Assembly (NCBI GenBank): GCA_036501425.1
Contig: DASYAI010000062.1
Location: forward strand, 162,303-226,302
Direction: 5' to 3'
DNA: 64,000 bases
From: DATKRB01 sp036501425
Lineage (GTDB): Bacteria > Actinomycetota > Acidimicrobiia > Acidimicrobiales > RAAP-2
Made by a program: the position numbers and the translations under genes
Part shown: positions 8,150-16,533 of the stretch, piece by piece
How positions within the stretch are numbered: position 1 is the first letter of the stretch
Layout: every line of letters starts with the position of its first letter
The notes under the pieces: generated by a model
Database searches by the model: none
Told to the model about the DNA's origin: nothing
What the model saw: only the letters and a program-made list of their open reading frames with translations

Positions 8150-8718
8150 GCACGAGCTACGCGGCGGCGCGGCCCCGCCTCAAGGAGCAGTACCTCTCCA
8201 CGGTGCGACCGCGGCTGCAGGCCGACCTCGGGGTGGGCAACGTCATGGAGGTGCCCCGGCTCGAGAAGATCGTGGTGAACACGGGCGTCGGCCGGGCCAC
8301 CCAGCAGCAGTCGCTCATCGAGGGCGCCCAGCGCGACCTCCAGACGATCACGGGCCAGAAGCCGGTGGTCACCCGGGCCAAAAAGTCGATCGCCGCGTTC
8401 AAGCTCCGCGAGGGGCAGGCGATCGGGGTCAAGGTGACCCTGCGGGGTGACCGGGCATGGGAGTTCTTCGACCGGCTGGTCAGCCTGGCCATTCCCCGGA
8501 TCCGGGACTTCCGGGGGCTGTCCCCCCGCTCCTTCGACGGCCGGGGCAACTACACCTTCGGGGTCACCGAGCAGCTGATCTTCCCCGAGATCGAGTACGA
8601 CAGCATCGACACCACCCGCGGGATGGACATCACCATCGTCACCTCCGCCCGCACCGACGACGAAGGCCGAGCGCTCCTCGCAGCGTTCGGGTTCCCGTTC
8701 CGACAGGAGACCCGGTAG
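8146..8718 (+). CDS. rplE: 50S ribosomal protein L5
   Basis: L5, which binds 5S rRNA and contacts P-site tRNA. Start taken at GTG 8146, forming a GTGA overlap with the rplX stop. 190 residues, normal length. Signatures: MEVPRLEKIVVNTGVG, then TGQKPVVTRAKKSIAAFKLREG and the C-terminal RGMDITIVTSARTDDE. Confidence 0.96.
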   Translation: MSTSYAAARPRLKEQYLSTVRPRLQADLGVGNVMEVPRLEKIVVNTGVGRATQQQSLIEGAQRDLQTITGQKPVVTRAKKSIAAFKLREGQAIGVKVTLRGDRAWEFFDRLVSLAIPRIRDFRGLSPRSFDGRGNYTFGVTEQLIFPEIEYDSIDTTRGMDITIVTSARTDDEGRALLAAFGFPFRQETR

Positions 8719-8724
8719 AGCACC

Positions 8725-8910
8725 ATGGCCAAGAAGGCACTCATCCAGAAGCAGCAGCGAACGCCCAAGTTCAAGGTGCGGGCGTACACCCGGTGCCGCC
8801 GGTGCGGCCGCCCCAAGGCGGTGTACCGCAAGTTCGGCCTCTGCCGGATCTGTCTGCGAACGATGGTCCACGCCGGCGAGGTTCCCGGGGTGACGAAGGC
8901 GAGTTGGTAG
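8725..8910 (+). CDS. rpsN: 30S ribosomal protein S14, type Z (zinc-binding)
   Basis: Short S14 of 61 residues with a C24-x2-C27 / C40-x2-C43 zinc knuckle, so it is the C+ (type Z) paralogue normally encoded in the spc operon of actinobacteria. ATG 8725 is 6 bp after rplE. Ends HAGEVPGVTKASW, the usual terminus. Confidence 0.97.
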   Translation: MAKKALIQKQQRTPKFKVRAYTRCRRCGRPKAVYRKFGLCRICLRTMVHAGEVPGVTKASW

Positions 8911-8920
8911 GAGCCCGTCC

Positions 8921-9325
8921 ATGACGATGACCGATCCCATTGCGGACATGCTCACGCGCATCAGGAACGCCAACTCGGCCCAGTTCGAGACGGTCAAGAT
9001 GCCCGGTTCCAAGCTGAAGGAGGCCCTGGCCTCCATCCTCGAGCGCGAGGGCTTCATCGCGGGCTACCGCGTGGCGAAGGACCCGGTGCGACCCGGGTCC
9101 ACGCTCGAGATCACCATGAAGTACGCCCAGGACCGCACCCGGACCATCGGGGGCATCCGCCGGGTGTCCAAGCCCGGCCTGCGGATCTACGCCCAGGCCG
9201 AGCGCATCCCCCGGGTCCTGGGCGGCATCGGGGTGGCCGTGGTGTCCACCAGCCACGGGCTGATGACCGACCGCGAGGCGCGCAAGCGCCATCTGGGTGG
9301 AGAGGTGCTCTGCTATGTCTGGTGA
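8921..9325 (+). CDS. rpsH: 30S ribosomal protein S8
   Basis: S8, binding helix 21 of 16S rRNA; in E. coli it is the autogenous repressor of the spc operon. 134 residues. ATG 8921 is chosen over ATG 8927 because GGTAGGAG, 7 nt upstream, fits best. Core MTDPIADMLTRIRNAN and the C-terminal GLMTDREARKRHLGGEVLCYVW are standard. Confidence 0.97.
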   Translation: MTMTDPIADMLTRIRNANSAQFETVKMPGSKLKEALASILEREGFIAGYRVAKDPVRPGSTLEITMKYAQDRTRTIGGIRRVSKPGLRIYAQAERIPRVLGGIGVAVVSTSHGLMTDREARKRHLGGEVLCYVW

Positions 9326-9370
9326 GCCGGTGGTCGCCCCCCGCGACCCGGCCCGACGGGGAGGTCGCTG

Positions 9371-9910
9371 ATGTCGCGCATCGGGAGGAGCCCCATCCCG
9401 GTCCCCGCCGGCGTGTCGGTCGACCTCGACGCCGACTCGGTGACGGTGACCGGCCCCCAGGGGTCGCTGGCCCGCCGGCTGCCCCCCGGGATCTCCATCT
9501 CGCGCGACGGCGACGTCCTGGTGGTCGAGCGGCCCGACGACGAGCGGCACCACCGGGCGCTGCACGGCCTGGCCCGCTCGTTGGTGGCCAACATGGTCAC
9601 CGGGGTGGCGCAGGGCTTCTCGAAGGAGCTCGAGATCGTCGGCGTCGGCTACCGGGCCACGGCCCGGGGACCCTCGTCGCTCGAGCTGGCCCTCGGGTTC
9701 TCCCACCCGGTGGCGGTCGACGCGCCCGAAGGGGTGAGCTTCGAGGTCCCCACGCCGACCCGGATCGTGGTGCGGGGCATCGACAAGGAGAAGGTCGGCC
9801 AGACGGCCGCCGACATCCGCAAGATCCGCAAGCCCGAGCCCTACAAGGGCAAGGGGGTCCGGTACGCCGGCGAGCGGGTCCTGCGCAAGGCAGGGAAGGC
9901 AGCCAAGTGA
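9371..9910 (+). CDS. rplF: 50S ribosomal protein L6
   Basis: L6, 179 residues, near the sarcin-ricin loop. Starts MSRIGRSPIPVPAGV and ends with the signature KEKVGQTAADIRKIRKPEPYKGKGVRYAGE. A GGGGAGG site precedes the ATG. The stop overlaps rplR by 4 bp. Confidence 0.98.
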   Translation: MSRIGRSPIPVPAGVSVDLDADSVTVTGPQGSLARRLPPGISISRDGDVLVVERPDDERHHRALHGLARSLVANMVTGVAQGFSKELEIVGVGYRATARGPSSLELALGFSHPVAVDAPEGVSFEVPTPTRIVVRGIDKEKVGQTAADIRKIRKPEPYKGKGVRYAGERVLRKAGKAAK

Positions 9911-10287
9911 CCTCGGGAACCACCAACCGCCAGCGGGCCCTGCGGGTCCGGCGCCACGCCCGGGTGCGCCGCCAGGTGGTGGGCACGCCGGCCCGGCCCC
10001 GCCTGGCGGTGTTCCGCTCGATCCGGCACATCTCGGCCCAGGTCATCGACGACTCGACCGGCCGGACCCTGGCGGCGGCCTCGTCGCTGGACGCCGAGCT
10101 GCGCGGGCGGCTGGGGTCCGGCGGTGGCGGTAACCTCTCGGGAGCCGAGGCCGTCGGCCGCCTGCTGGCCGCGCGGGCCAAGGCCGCCGGCGTCACCAAG
10201 GTGGTGTTCGACCGGGGTGGGTTCGCCTACCACGGACGGGTGGCCGGACTGGCCGATGCCGCCCGAGCCGATGGACTGGAGTTCTGA
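9907..10287 (+). CDS. rplR: 50S ribosomal protein L18
   Basis: L18, a 5S rRNA-binding protein of 126 residues. Start at GTG 9907 in a GTGA overlap with rplF. Core RHARVRRQVVGTPARPRLAVFRS, HISAQVIDD and FDRGGFAYHGRV are diagnostic. A Gly-rich insert (GSGGGGN) is visible near residue 75. The stop shares one base with the rpsE ATG. Confidence 0.96.
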   Translation: MTSGTTNRQRALRVRRHARVRRQVVGTPARPRLAVFRSIRHISAQVIDDSTGRTLAAASSLDAELRGRLGSGGGGNLSGAEAVGRLLAARAKAAGVTKVVFDRGGFAYHGRVAGLADAARADGLEF

Positions 10288-10844
10288 TGCCCCCCAATGA
10301 GCCGCAGTACGAGGAGCGAACCATCCGGGTCAACCGGGTGGCCAAGGTGGTCAAGGGCGGCCGCCGGTTCTCCTTCGCCGCGCTGATGGTGGTCGGGGAC
10401 GGCAACGGGCGGGTCGGGCTGGGCTACGGCAAGGCCAAGGAGGCGGGCCTGGCCGTCCAGAAGGGCATCGAAGAGGCCCGCAAGAACGTCTTCGAGGTCG
10501 CGCTGGCCGGCTCCACCATCACCCACCCGACGATCGGCGAGAGCGGGGCCGGCCGGGTCATGCTCAAGCCGGCCGCTCCGGGCACCGGGGTCATCGCCGG
10601 CGGGGCCGCCCGGGCCATCTTGGAGATGGCCGGGATCCGCGACATCCTGGCCAAGTCGCTGGGGTCCTCCAACGGGATCAACGTGGCCCACGCCACCATC
10701 GCCGGGCTCAAGTCGCTCCGGCGGCCCGACGAGGTGGCGGCGCTGCGGGGCAAGCAGCCCGACGAGGTCACCCCGGCCGGGGTGCTGCGGGCCTTCCGCG
10801 AGCGCCGGCGGGAGACCGACGTCTACGCCGCGGAGGTGCGGTGA
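10287..10844 (+). CDS. rpsE: 30S ribosomal protein S5
   Basis: S5, involved in decoding fidelity and mRNA unwinding. 185 residues. RVAKVVKGGRRFSFAALMVVGDGNGRVG is the double-stranded RNA-binding start, and GYGKAKEAGLAVQKGIEEA is the classical signature. ATG overlaps the rplR stop (TGATG). Confidence 0.98.
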   Translation: MPPNEPQYEERTIRVNRVAKVVKGGRRFSFAALMVVGDGNGRVGLGYGKAKEAGLAVQKGIEEARKNVFEVALAGSTITHPTIGESGAGRVMLKPAAPGTGVIAGGAARAILEMAGIRDILAKSLGSSNGINVAHATIAGLKSLRRPDEVAALRGKQPDEVTPAGVLRAFRERRRETDVYAAEVR

Positions 10845-11053
10845 TGCCCGGTGCGCGCACCGGGGACGGCCCGAGCGTGCGGGTGACCCAGGTCCGCTCG
10901 TCGATCGGGACCAAACCCAAGCACCGCGGTACCCTGCGCGCCCTCGGGTTGCGGGGCATCGGCCGGAGCAACGAGCTGCCCGACCGCCCCGAGATCCGGG
11001 GCATGATCGCCCGGGTGCGGCACCTGGTGGACGTCGAGGAGGTAGGCGGATGA
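10844..11053 (+). CDS. rpmD: 50S ribosomal protein L30
   Basis: L30, 69 residues. ATG 10844 overlaps the rpsE stop as TGATG; a GTG 3 bp upstream is possible but less likely. Contains VRVTQVRSSIGTKPKHRGTLRALGL and the conserved RPEIRGMIARVRHLVDVEEV end. Confidence 0.95.
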   Translation: MPGARTGDGPSVRVTQVRSSIGTKPKHRGTLRALGLRGIGRSNELPDRPEIRGMIARVRHLVDVEEVGG

Positions 11054-11535
11054 AGCTCCACGAGCTCTCGCCGCCGGCGGGGTCCACCCGGGCCCGCCGG
11101 CGGGTCGGGCGCGGGATCGGCGGCAAGGGCGGCAAGACGGCCGGCCGGGGCACCAAGGGCCAGAAGGCGCGGGGCCAGATCCCCGCCGGCTTCGAGGGTG
11201 GCCAGCTGCCCCTGATGCAGCGGATCCCCAAGTTGCGGGGGTTCCACAACCCGTTCCGGGTCGAGTACTCGCCGGTGAACCTCGGGGCCCTCGACGCCCT
11301 GGGCATCGACGAGATCACGCCCGAAGTCCTGGTGGCCCGCGGCGTCGTCCGGCCGCGGGCGCTGGTCAAGGTGCTGGGCTACGGGGCGGTGACCCGGCCG
11401 CTGCGGGTGTCGGCCCACGGCTTCTCCGCCAGCGCCGAGGCGGCGATCACCGCCGCCGGCGGCACGGTCGAGCGGGTGGCCCTGCCCTTCGCCGAACGGC
11501 CGGCGGCCAAGGGCAACGCGCTCACCAACCGCTAG
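11050..11535 (+). CDS. rplO: 50S ribosomal protein L15
   Basis: L15, a late 50S assembly protein of 161 residues. Starts MKLHELSPPAGSTRARRRVGRG, followed by the Gly/Lys-rich segment (GGKGGKTAGRGTKGQKARG) and FEGGQLPLMQRIPKLRGF. Overlaps rpmD by 4 bp. Confidence 0.97.
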   Translation: MKLHELSPPAGSTRARRRVGRGIGGKGGKTAGRGTKGQKARGQIPAGFEGGQLPLMQRIPKLRGFHNPFRVEYSPVNLGALDALGIDEITPEVLVARGVVRPRALVKVLGYGAVTRPLRVSAHGFSASAEAAITAAGGTVERVALPFAERPAAKGNALTNR

Positions 11536-11582
11536 GACGAGGTCCCGTGGCCGCGACCGTTACCCGCTGAACGAGGATCGCC

Positions 11583-12869
11583 ATGCTCTCCCGGTTGGGC
11601 AACATCTTTCGGGTCCCCGACCTGCGCAACAAGGTGTTGTTCACGCTGAGCGTCGTCGCGTTGTACCAGATCGGCGCCAACGTGCCCGTCCCGGGCGTCA
11701 GCTGGTCGCGCCTGCAGCAGCTCCAGTCGACCGCCGGCTCCTCGGGCGTGCTCGGGTTCTTGAACCTGTTCTCCGGCGGTGCCCTCGTCCGCCTGGCCGT
11801 CTTCGGGCTGGGCGTCATGCCGTACATCACCAGCTCGATCATCATCCAGCTGCTCACCACGGTGATCCCCAAGCTCGAGGAGTGGCGCGAGCAGGGAGCG
11901 GTCGGTCAGAAGAAGGTCACCCAGACCACCCGCTACCTGACCGTGGCCCTGGCGCTCATGCAGTCGACCGGCCTCATCTACGCCTTCCACGGCCACGACT
12001 CGGCCCTGCTCGGGACCAACATCGACCTGATCCCCCGCTTCACCGTGCAGCTGGCCATCTTCATGGTCCTGTGCCTGACCGCCGGCACCGCGTTCGTCAT
12101 GTGGCTGGCCGAGCTGATCACCCAGCGGGGGATCGGACAGGGCATGTCGATCCTCATCTTCGCCAACGTGGTGGCCTCCATCCCCTCGGGCGGCCGGGCC
12201 ATCCTGGCCGAGGGGGGCGACCTGAAGTTCGCCATCATCCTGGCCGTCTCGCTGCTGTTGCTGGTCGCGATCGTCTTCTTCGACCAGGGCCAGCGGCGCA
12301 TCCCGGTGACCTTCGCCAAACGGGTGGTGGGACGGCGGATGTCGATGGGCCAGAACACCTACATCCCGCTGAAGGTGAACCAGTCCGGGGTGATCCCGAT
12401 CATCTTCGCCAGCTCGGTGCTGTACATCCCGGTGCTGCTATCCAACGTGATCCCCTGGCACGGCTTCCAGAACTTCGTGCGCAACAACATCCAGCCGACC
12501 AGCCTGATCTACATCGCCATCTACTTCGTCCTGATCCTGCTGTTCACCTTCTTCTACGTCTACGTGGCGTTCGACCCCCACCAGCAGGCCGACATCATCC
12601 GCAAGCAGGGCGGGTTCATCCCTGGCATCCGGCCGGGCGGGCCCACCGAGCGCTACCTGTCGCACATCCTGAGCCGGATCACCGTGGTGGGAGCGGTGTT
12701 CCTGGGCGCCGTGGCCGTGGTGCCGTCCCTGCTCATGGCCCTGTGGCACATCAACCGGTTCCCCTTCTACGGCACCACGCTGCTGATCGCGGTCGGCGTG
12801 GCGCTCGAGACCATGCGCCAGATCGACAGCCAGTTGATGATGCGCAACTACGAAGGTTTCCTCAAGTAG
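11583..12869 (+). CDS. secY: Protein translocase channel subunit SecY
   Basis: Pore-forming subunit of the SecYEG translocon in the cytoplasmic membrane. The 428-residue product has ten hydrophobic helices with the typical start MLSRLGNIFRVPDLRNKVLFTL. Plug and TM2 region: GVLGFLNLFSGGALVRLAVFGLGVMPYITSS, written here only as a landmark at about residues 55-85 (key residues Gly, Leu, Phe, Ser). The cytosolic RRIPVTFAKR loop, which contacts the ribosome and SecA, and GFIPGIRPG follow. ATG 11583 has GAGGA 5 nt upstream. Standard position between rplO and adk. Confidence 0.97.
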   Translation: MLSRLGNIFRVPDLRNKVLFTLSVVALYQIGANVPVPGVSWSRLQQLQSTAGSSGVLGFLNLFSGGALVRLAVFGLGVMPYITSSIIIQLLTTVIPKLEEWREQGAVGQKKVTQTTRYLTVALALMQSTGLIYAFHGHDSALLGTNIDLIPRFTVQLAIFMVLCLTAGTAFVMWLAELITQRGIGQGMSILIFANVVASIPSGGRAILAEGGDLKFAIILAVSLLLLVAIVFFDQGQRRIPVTFAKRVVGRRMSMGQNTYIPLKVNQSGVIPIIFASSVLYIPVLLSNVIPWHGFQNFVRNNIQPTSLIYIAIYFVLILLFTFFYVYVAFDPHQQADIIRKQGGFIPGIRPGGPTERYLSHILSRITVVGAVFLGAVAVVPSLLMALWHINRFPFYGTTLLIAVGVALETMRQIDSQLMMRNYEGFLK

Positions 12870-12877
12870 GCGGACTG

Positions 12878-13561
12878 GTGCCGCCCGGTGTGCGACTCGT
12901 GGCCCTCGGCAAGCAGGGGGCAGGCAAGGGGACCCAGTGCGTCCGGCTCTCCCACCACTACGTGGTGCCGCACGTCTCCACCGGCGACATGCTCCGGGCC
13001 GCGGTCAAGTCGGGGACCGAGCTCGGGCTGCGGGCCAAGGCGATCATGGACCGGGGCGAGCTGCTCTCCGACGAGATGATCATGGCCATGGTGCAGGAGC
13101 GGCTGACCGAGGGAGACACCCGGCCCCGGGGGTTCATCCTCGACGGCTGCCCCCGGACCATCAGCCAGGCCAAGACGCTCGAAGAGGTCATCGCCCCGGC
13201 GACCCTCGACCTGGTGATCGACCTCGACGTCCCGACCGCCCTGGTGCTGCGCCGCCTGGCCTCGCGCCGGGTCTGCGTGGACTGCGGCAGCAACTACTCG
13301 GTCACCACCCGCCCCCTGGTCAACTGGACCTGCGACATCTGCGGCGGCGAGGTCATCCAGCGCGAGGACGACACCGAGGAGGCCATCCGCACCCGGCTCG
13401 AGCTCTACGAGCGCCAGACGGCCCCGCTGGTCGAGTGGTACCTCGAGCGGAACCTGCTGGTGAAGATCAGCGGCATCGGCTCGCCCGACGCGGTCACCCG
13501 GCGGGCGATCCGGGCGGTCGACCAGACGTTGGCCCGGTCGGGCAAGGGAGGGGCCCGGTGA
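12878..13561 (+). CDS. adk: Adenylate kinase
   Basis: Interconverts ATP + AMP and 2 ADP. P-loop GKQGAGKGTQ near residue 12, AMP-binding STGDMLRAAV, FILDGCPRT, and a LID domain carrying two Cys pairs (CVDC and CDIC), so the LID is of the zinc-binding type. About 227 residues. Start uncertain: GTG 12878 (AGGCGG 4 nt upstream) or GTG 12890 (directly before RLVALGKQ); I chose the first. The usual P-loop Pro is replaced by Gln (GKQGAGKGT), a natural variant in the family. Overlaps map by 4 bp. Confidence 0.95.
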   Translation: MPPGVRLVALGKQGAGKGTQCVRLSHHYVVPHVSTGDMLRAAVKSGTELGLRAKAIMDRGELLSDEMIMAMVQERLTEGDTRPRGFILDGCPRTISQAKTLEEVIAPATLDLVIDLDVPTALVLRRLASRRVCVDCGSNYSVTTRPLVNWTCDICGGEVIQREDDTEEAIRTRLELYERQTAPLVEWYLERNLLVKISGIGSPDAVTRRAIRAVDQTLARSGKGGAR

Positions 13562-14298
13562 GGCGCAACGCGACCGAGCTGGCCAAGATGCGCCGGGCCG
13601 GCCGGGTGGTGGCCGAGATGCACGAGGCCACCCGGGCCGCCGCCCGCCCCGGGGTGACCACGGCGCAGATCGACGCCGTGGCCCGCGATGTGCTCGACCG
13701 GCGGGGAGCCCGCTCCAACTTCCTCGGCTACCGGGGCTTTCCGGCGGTCATCTGCACGTCGCCCAACGACATGATCGTCCACGGGATCCCGGGCGACTAC
13801 GTGCTGCGAGAGGGCGACATCCTCTCGATCGACTGCGGGGCGATCGTCGAGGGCTACCACGGCGACGCCGCCTTCACCATGGCGGTCGGCTCGGTGACCG
13901 ACGAGGCCCGGCGGCTGATCGAGGTGACCGAGCGGAGCCTGTGGGCCGGGATCGAGCAGCTGGTGGCCGGTCGCCGGCTGCACGAGGTGGGCCGGGCGGT
14001 CCAGCAGGTGGCCGAGGCAGCCGGCTTTTCGGTGGTGCGCGAGTACGTCGGTCACGCCATCGGGACCGCCATGCACGAGCAGCCCCAGGTGCCGAACTAC
14101 TGGCCGGGCTCGCCTGGCCCGCTGCTCAAGACCGGGATGGTCTACGCGGTCGAGCCGATGGTGAACGCCGGCTCGCCCGAGACGGTCACCCTCGACGACG
14201 AGTGGAGCGTGGTGACCGCCGACGGCCGGCTATCGGCCCACTTCGAGCACACCATCGCAGTCACCGACAACGGGCCCGAGGTGTTTACGGTGCCCTGA
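13558..14298 (+). CDS. map: Methionine aminopeptidase, type I
   Basis: Removes the initiator Met from nascent proteins. Start GTG 13558 in a GTGA overlap with adk; 246 residues. All five dinuclear-metal ligands are visible: Asp in LSIDCGA, Asp in YHGDAAFT, His in GHAIGTAMHE, Glu in AVEPM and Glu in HFEHTIAV. The substrate-site His is in IVHGIPGD. No N-terminal zinc-finger extension. Confidence 0.97.
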   Translation: MRRNATELAKMRRAGRVVAEMHEATRAAARPGVTTAQIDAVARDVLDRRGARSNFLGYRGFPAVICTSPNDMIVHGIPGDYVLREGDILSIDCGAIVEGYHGDAAFTMAVGSVTDEARRLIEVTERSLWAGIEQLVAGRRLHEVGRAVQQVAEAAGFSVVREYVGHAIGTAMHEQPQVPNYWPGSPGPLLKTGMVYAVEPMVNAGSPETVTLDDEWSVVTADGRLSAHFEHTIAVTDNGPEVFTVP

Positions 14299-14330
14299 GA
14301 GCCGGGCGCCGGCGTCCGCACCAAGTCGGG

Positions 14331-14359
14331 CTGGCAATTCGACGGCGGTGCGGTAGACT
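14331..14359 (+). promoter_or_regulatory. Putative infA promoter
   Basis: -35 CTGGCA (14331-14336), exactly 17 bp, -10 TAGACT (14354-14359); each box matches the vegetative sigma consensus at 4 of 6 positions. The predicted start near 14366 would give a ~150-nt GC-rich leader before infA. This would let infA-rpmJ-rpsM-rpsK-rpsD-rpoA-rplQ be made independently of the spc operon. Confidence 0.5.
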
Positions 14360-14514
14360 TGCCAGTCGGCCCGCCGCCTGGTCCGGCCCAGTACCGGGCG
14401 TCTGCGCCGGGACTGGTGCCGGGGCCGAGGGTCTCTGCGGGTCGAGGTCGTTCGCAGCGGTGGTGTGCCGACCGGGCGGGCACCGTCCGGAGAAGTCGAG
14501 TCGAGGAGAGTCAT

Positions 14515-14739
14515 CTGCCCAAGCCCAAGGAAGACGCCATCGTGCTGGAAGGTACGGTGGTCGAGCCACTGCCCAACGCCATGTTCCGCGTCGAGCTCGA
14601 GAACGGGCACAAGGTGCTGGCACACAGCTCGGGCAAGATGCGGATGCACCGGATCCGGATCCTGCCTGGCGACAAGGTGCAGGTGGAGATCACGCCCTAT
14701 GACCTGAACCGGGGGCGGATCACCTACCGCTACAAGTGA
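14515..14739 (+). CDS. infA: Translation initiation factor IF-1, probable CTG start
   Basis: IF-1 blocks the 30S A site during initiation. The protein is a single OB-fold of 74 residues (EGTVVEPLPNAMFRVELENG, then KVLAHSSGKMRMHRIRILPGD and SPYDL-like TPYDLNRGRITYRYK). In-frame, no ATG, GTG or TTG stands where IF-1 normally starts. The codon at the initiator position is CTG (14515), preceded by GAGGAG with 6-nt spacing to AGGAG (14504-14508). In-frame alternatives (TTG 14359, a GTG near 14413) would add 34-52 residues of proline/arginine-rich sequence unknown in IF-1. CTG is therefore the best start. Confidence 0.93.
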   Translation: MPKPKEDAIVLEGTVVEPLPNAMFRVELENGHKVLAHSSGKMRMHRIRILPGDKVQVEITPYDLNRGRITYRYK

Positions 14740-14771
14740 GACGGCCGGTGACAGGGCGGACGGGCAGTGCG

Positions 14772-14788
14772 CCACCGGCACCCGGTGG
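14772..14788 (+). promoter_or_regulatory. Stem-loop between infA and rpmJ
   Basis: CCACCGG (14772-14778) and CCGGTGG (14782-14788) form a perfect 7-bp stem with a 3-nt loop in the 85-bp gap between infA and rpmJ. No T-run. Could be an RNA processing or stabilising hairpin; function not shown. Confidence 0.4.
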
Positions 14789-14824
14789 GCCACCAGCGAA
14801 CAAGATGACAGCGAGGAGTGGGTC

Positions 14825-14938
14825 GTGAAAGTCCGGCCGAGCGTCAAGCCGATCTGTGAGAAGTGCAAGGTGATCCGACGGCACGGTCGTGTCGTCGTGA
14901 TCTGTGACAACCCCCGGCACAAGCAGCGCCAGGGCTAG
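14825..14938 (+). CDS. rpmJ: 50S ribosomal protein L36
   Basis: A 37-residue protein read from GTG 14825 with AGGAG at 14814-14818. It begins VKVRPSVKPICEKCKVIRRHG and has the C11-x2-C14 ... C27-x4-H32 zinc ribbon of the C+ form of L36. Between infA and rpsM as in most actinobacteria. Small, but unmistakable. Confidence 0.96.
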   Translation: MKVRPSVKPICEKCKVIRRHGRVVVICDNPRHKQRQG

Positions 14939-14949
14939 GAGGACCGAGC

Positions 14950-15327
14950 ATGGCCCGTATCGCCGGAGTGGACATCCCCCGCGAGAAGCGGTTGGAGGTG
15001 TCGTTGACCTACATCTACGGGGTGGGCCAGACCGCCGCCCAGGAGATCTGCGTCCGCACCGACGTCGATCCCGACACCCGGGTGCGGGACCTGACCGACG
15101 AGGAGGTCACCCGCCTCCGCAACGACATCGACGCCAACCTCCGGGTCGAGGGGGACCTGCGCCGGGACGTCTCGCAGGACATCAAGCGAAAGATGGAGAT
15201 CAACTGCTACCAGGGTGTCCGGCACCGCAAGGGCCTGCCGGTCCACGGGCAGCGGACCCACACCAACGCCCGTACCCGCAAGGGACCGAAGAAGACGGTC
15301 GCCGGCAAGAAGAAGGTCCGCAAGTAG
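14950..15327 (+). CDS. rpsM: 30S ribosomal protein S13
   Basis: S13, forming the A-site finger and L5 bridges. 125 residues: ARIAGVDIPREKRLEVSLTYIYG at the start, the helix-two-turn-helix segment, and GLPVHGQRTHTNARTRKGPKK near the end. A TAGGAGGA site precedes ATG 14950. rpsK starts on the next base after the stop. Confidence 0.98.
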   Translation: MARIAGVDIPREKRLEVSLTYIYGVGQTAAQEICVRTDVDPDTRVRDLTDEEVTRLRNDIDANLRVEGDLRRDVSQDIKRKMEINCYQGVRHRKGLPVHGQRTHTNARTRKGPKKTVAGKKKVRK

Positions 15328-15732
15328 ATGCCCAGGCCCACCAAGCAGCAGGGAACCCGGCGTCCCCGCCGGCGGGAACGCAAGAACATCAGCTACGGCG
15401 TCGCCCACATCAAGAGCTCGTTCAACAACACGATCGTCTCGATCGCCGATCCCGAGGGCAACGTGCTGGCGTGGGCATCCGCCGGCAACGTGGGCTTCAA
15501 GGGGTCCCGCAAGTCCACCCCGTTCGCCGCCCAGCTGGCGGCCGAGGCCTGTGCCCGGCGGGCGATGGAGCACGGGGTGCGCAAGGTGGACGTGCTGGTC
15601 CGGGGCCCCGGGTCGGGGCGCGAGACGGCGATCCGCTCGCTCGCCGCCACCGGGATCGAGGTGGTCGGCATCAAGGACGTGACGCCCATCCCCCACAACG
15701 GGTGCCGTCCGAAGAAGCGCCGACGGGTCTGA
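15328..15732 (+). CDS. rpsK: 30S ribosomal protein S11
   Basis: S11 of the 30S platform, 134 residues. ISYGVAHIKSSFNNTIVSI in the N-terminal part and the C-terminal signature DVTPIPHNGCRPKKRRRV are diagnostic. The ATG directly follows the rpsM stop; a ~46-bp gap to rpsD follows. Confidence 0.98.
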   Translation: MPRPTKQQGTRRPRRRERKNISYGVAHIKSSFNNTIVSIADPEGNVLAWASAGNVGFKGSRKSTPFAAQLAAEACARRAMEHGVRKVDVLVRGPGSGRETAIRSLAATGIEVVGIKDVTPIPHNGCRPKKRRRV

Positions 15733-15778
15733 GGACCCGGGCGACCCGAGATCGAAGAAGCCAGAGGAGCGTCCGAGC

Positions 15779-16426
15779 ATGGCTCGATACACAGGACCCG
15801 TCTGCCGGCTGTGCCGGCGCGAGCGGACCAAGCTGTTCTTGAAGGGCGAGCGGTGCTACTCGCTCAAGTGCCCGGTGTCCGAGGCGGTGACCGACCGCCA
15901 CAGCCGGGCGTACCCGCCGGGCGAGCACGGGCGTGACCGGATGCGGCAGGGCTCCGAGTACCTCTCCCAGCTGCGCGAGAAGCAGAAGGCGCGCCGGATC
16001 TACGGCCTGCTCGAGAAGCAGTTCCGGAACCTCTACGAGGAGGCCAACCGCCAGCCGGGGATCACCGGTGAGAACCTGCTGCGCAACCTCGAGCTGCGGC
16101 TCGACAACGTGACCTTCCGGGCCGGGTGGGGGGCCAGCCGCCGGCAGGGCCGCCAGTTCGTCCGCCACGGCCACGTGCTGGTGGACGGCAAGCGGGTGAC
16201 CATCCCGAGCTACCGGGTGCGCAAGGGCCAGACCGTGACCCTGAAGACGGCCTCGCGCGAGATGTTCTCGGTGCGCCGCAACATGGACACCCTCGACCGC
16301 CAGACGCCGGCCTGGTTGCAGACCGGCGACGGGGGGTTCGCGGTGGAGGTGCTGAACCCGCCGCTGCGCGAGCACATCGACGAGCCGGTCCAAGAGCAGC
16401 TCATCGTGGAGCTGTACTCGAAGTAG
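15779..16426 (+). CDS. rpsD: 30S ribosomal protein S4 (zinc form)
   Basis: S4, an assembly initiator that binds 16S rRNA. 215 residues. The N-terminal C9-x2-C12 ... C26-x4-C31 gives the zinc-binding C+ type. The S4 RNA-binding domain starts near residue 95 (LELRLDNVTFRAGWGASRRQ, RQFVRHGHVLVDGK). In E. coli, S4 represses the alpha operon; no such site could be confirmed here. Confidence 0.97.
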   Translation: MARYTGPVCRLCRRERTKLFLKGERCYSLKCPVSEAVTDRHSRAYPPGEHGRDRMRQGSEYLSQLREKQKARRIYGLLEKQFRNLYEEANRQPGITGENLLRNLELRLDNVTFRAGWGASRRQGRQFVRHGHVLVDGKRVTIPSYRVRKGQTVTLKTASREMFSVRRNMDTLDRQTPAWLQTGDGGFAVEVLNPPLREHIDEPVQEQLIVELYSK

Positions 16427-16533
16427 GTCGGCCGGGCGCCGCCCCGCGCCGGCGCCGTGCCTCCACCCCCGCCCGTCAAGCCGTCCGTCACAGCGTCACC
16501 GATCCCAGCAAGGACGCAGAGGAGTTCCTATCC

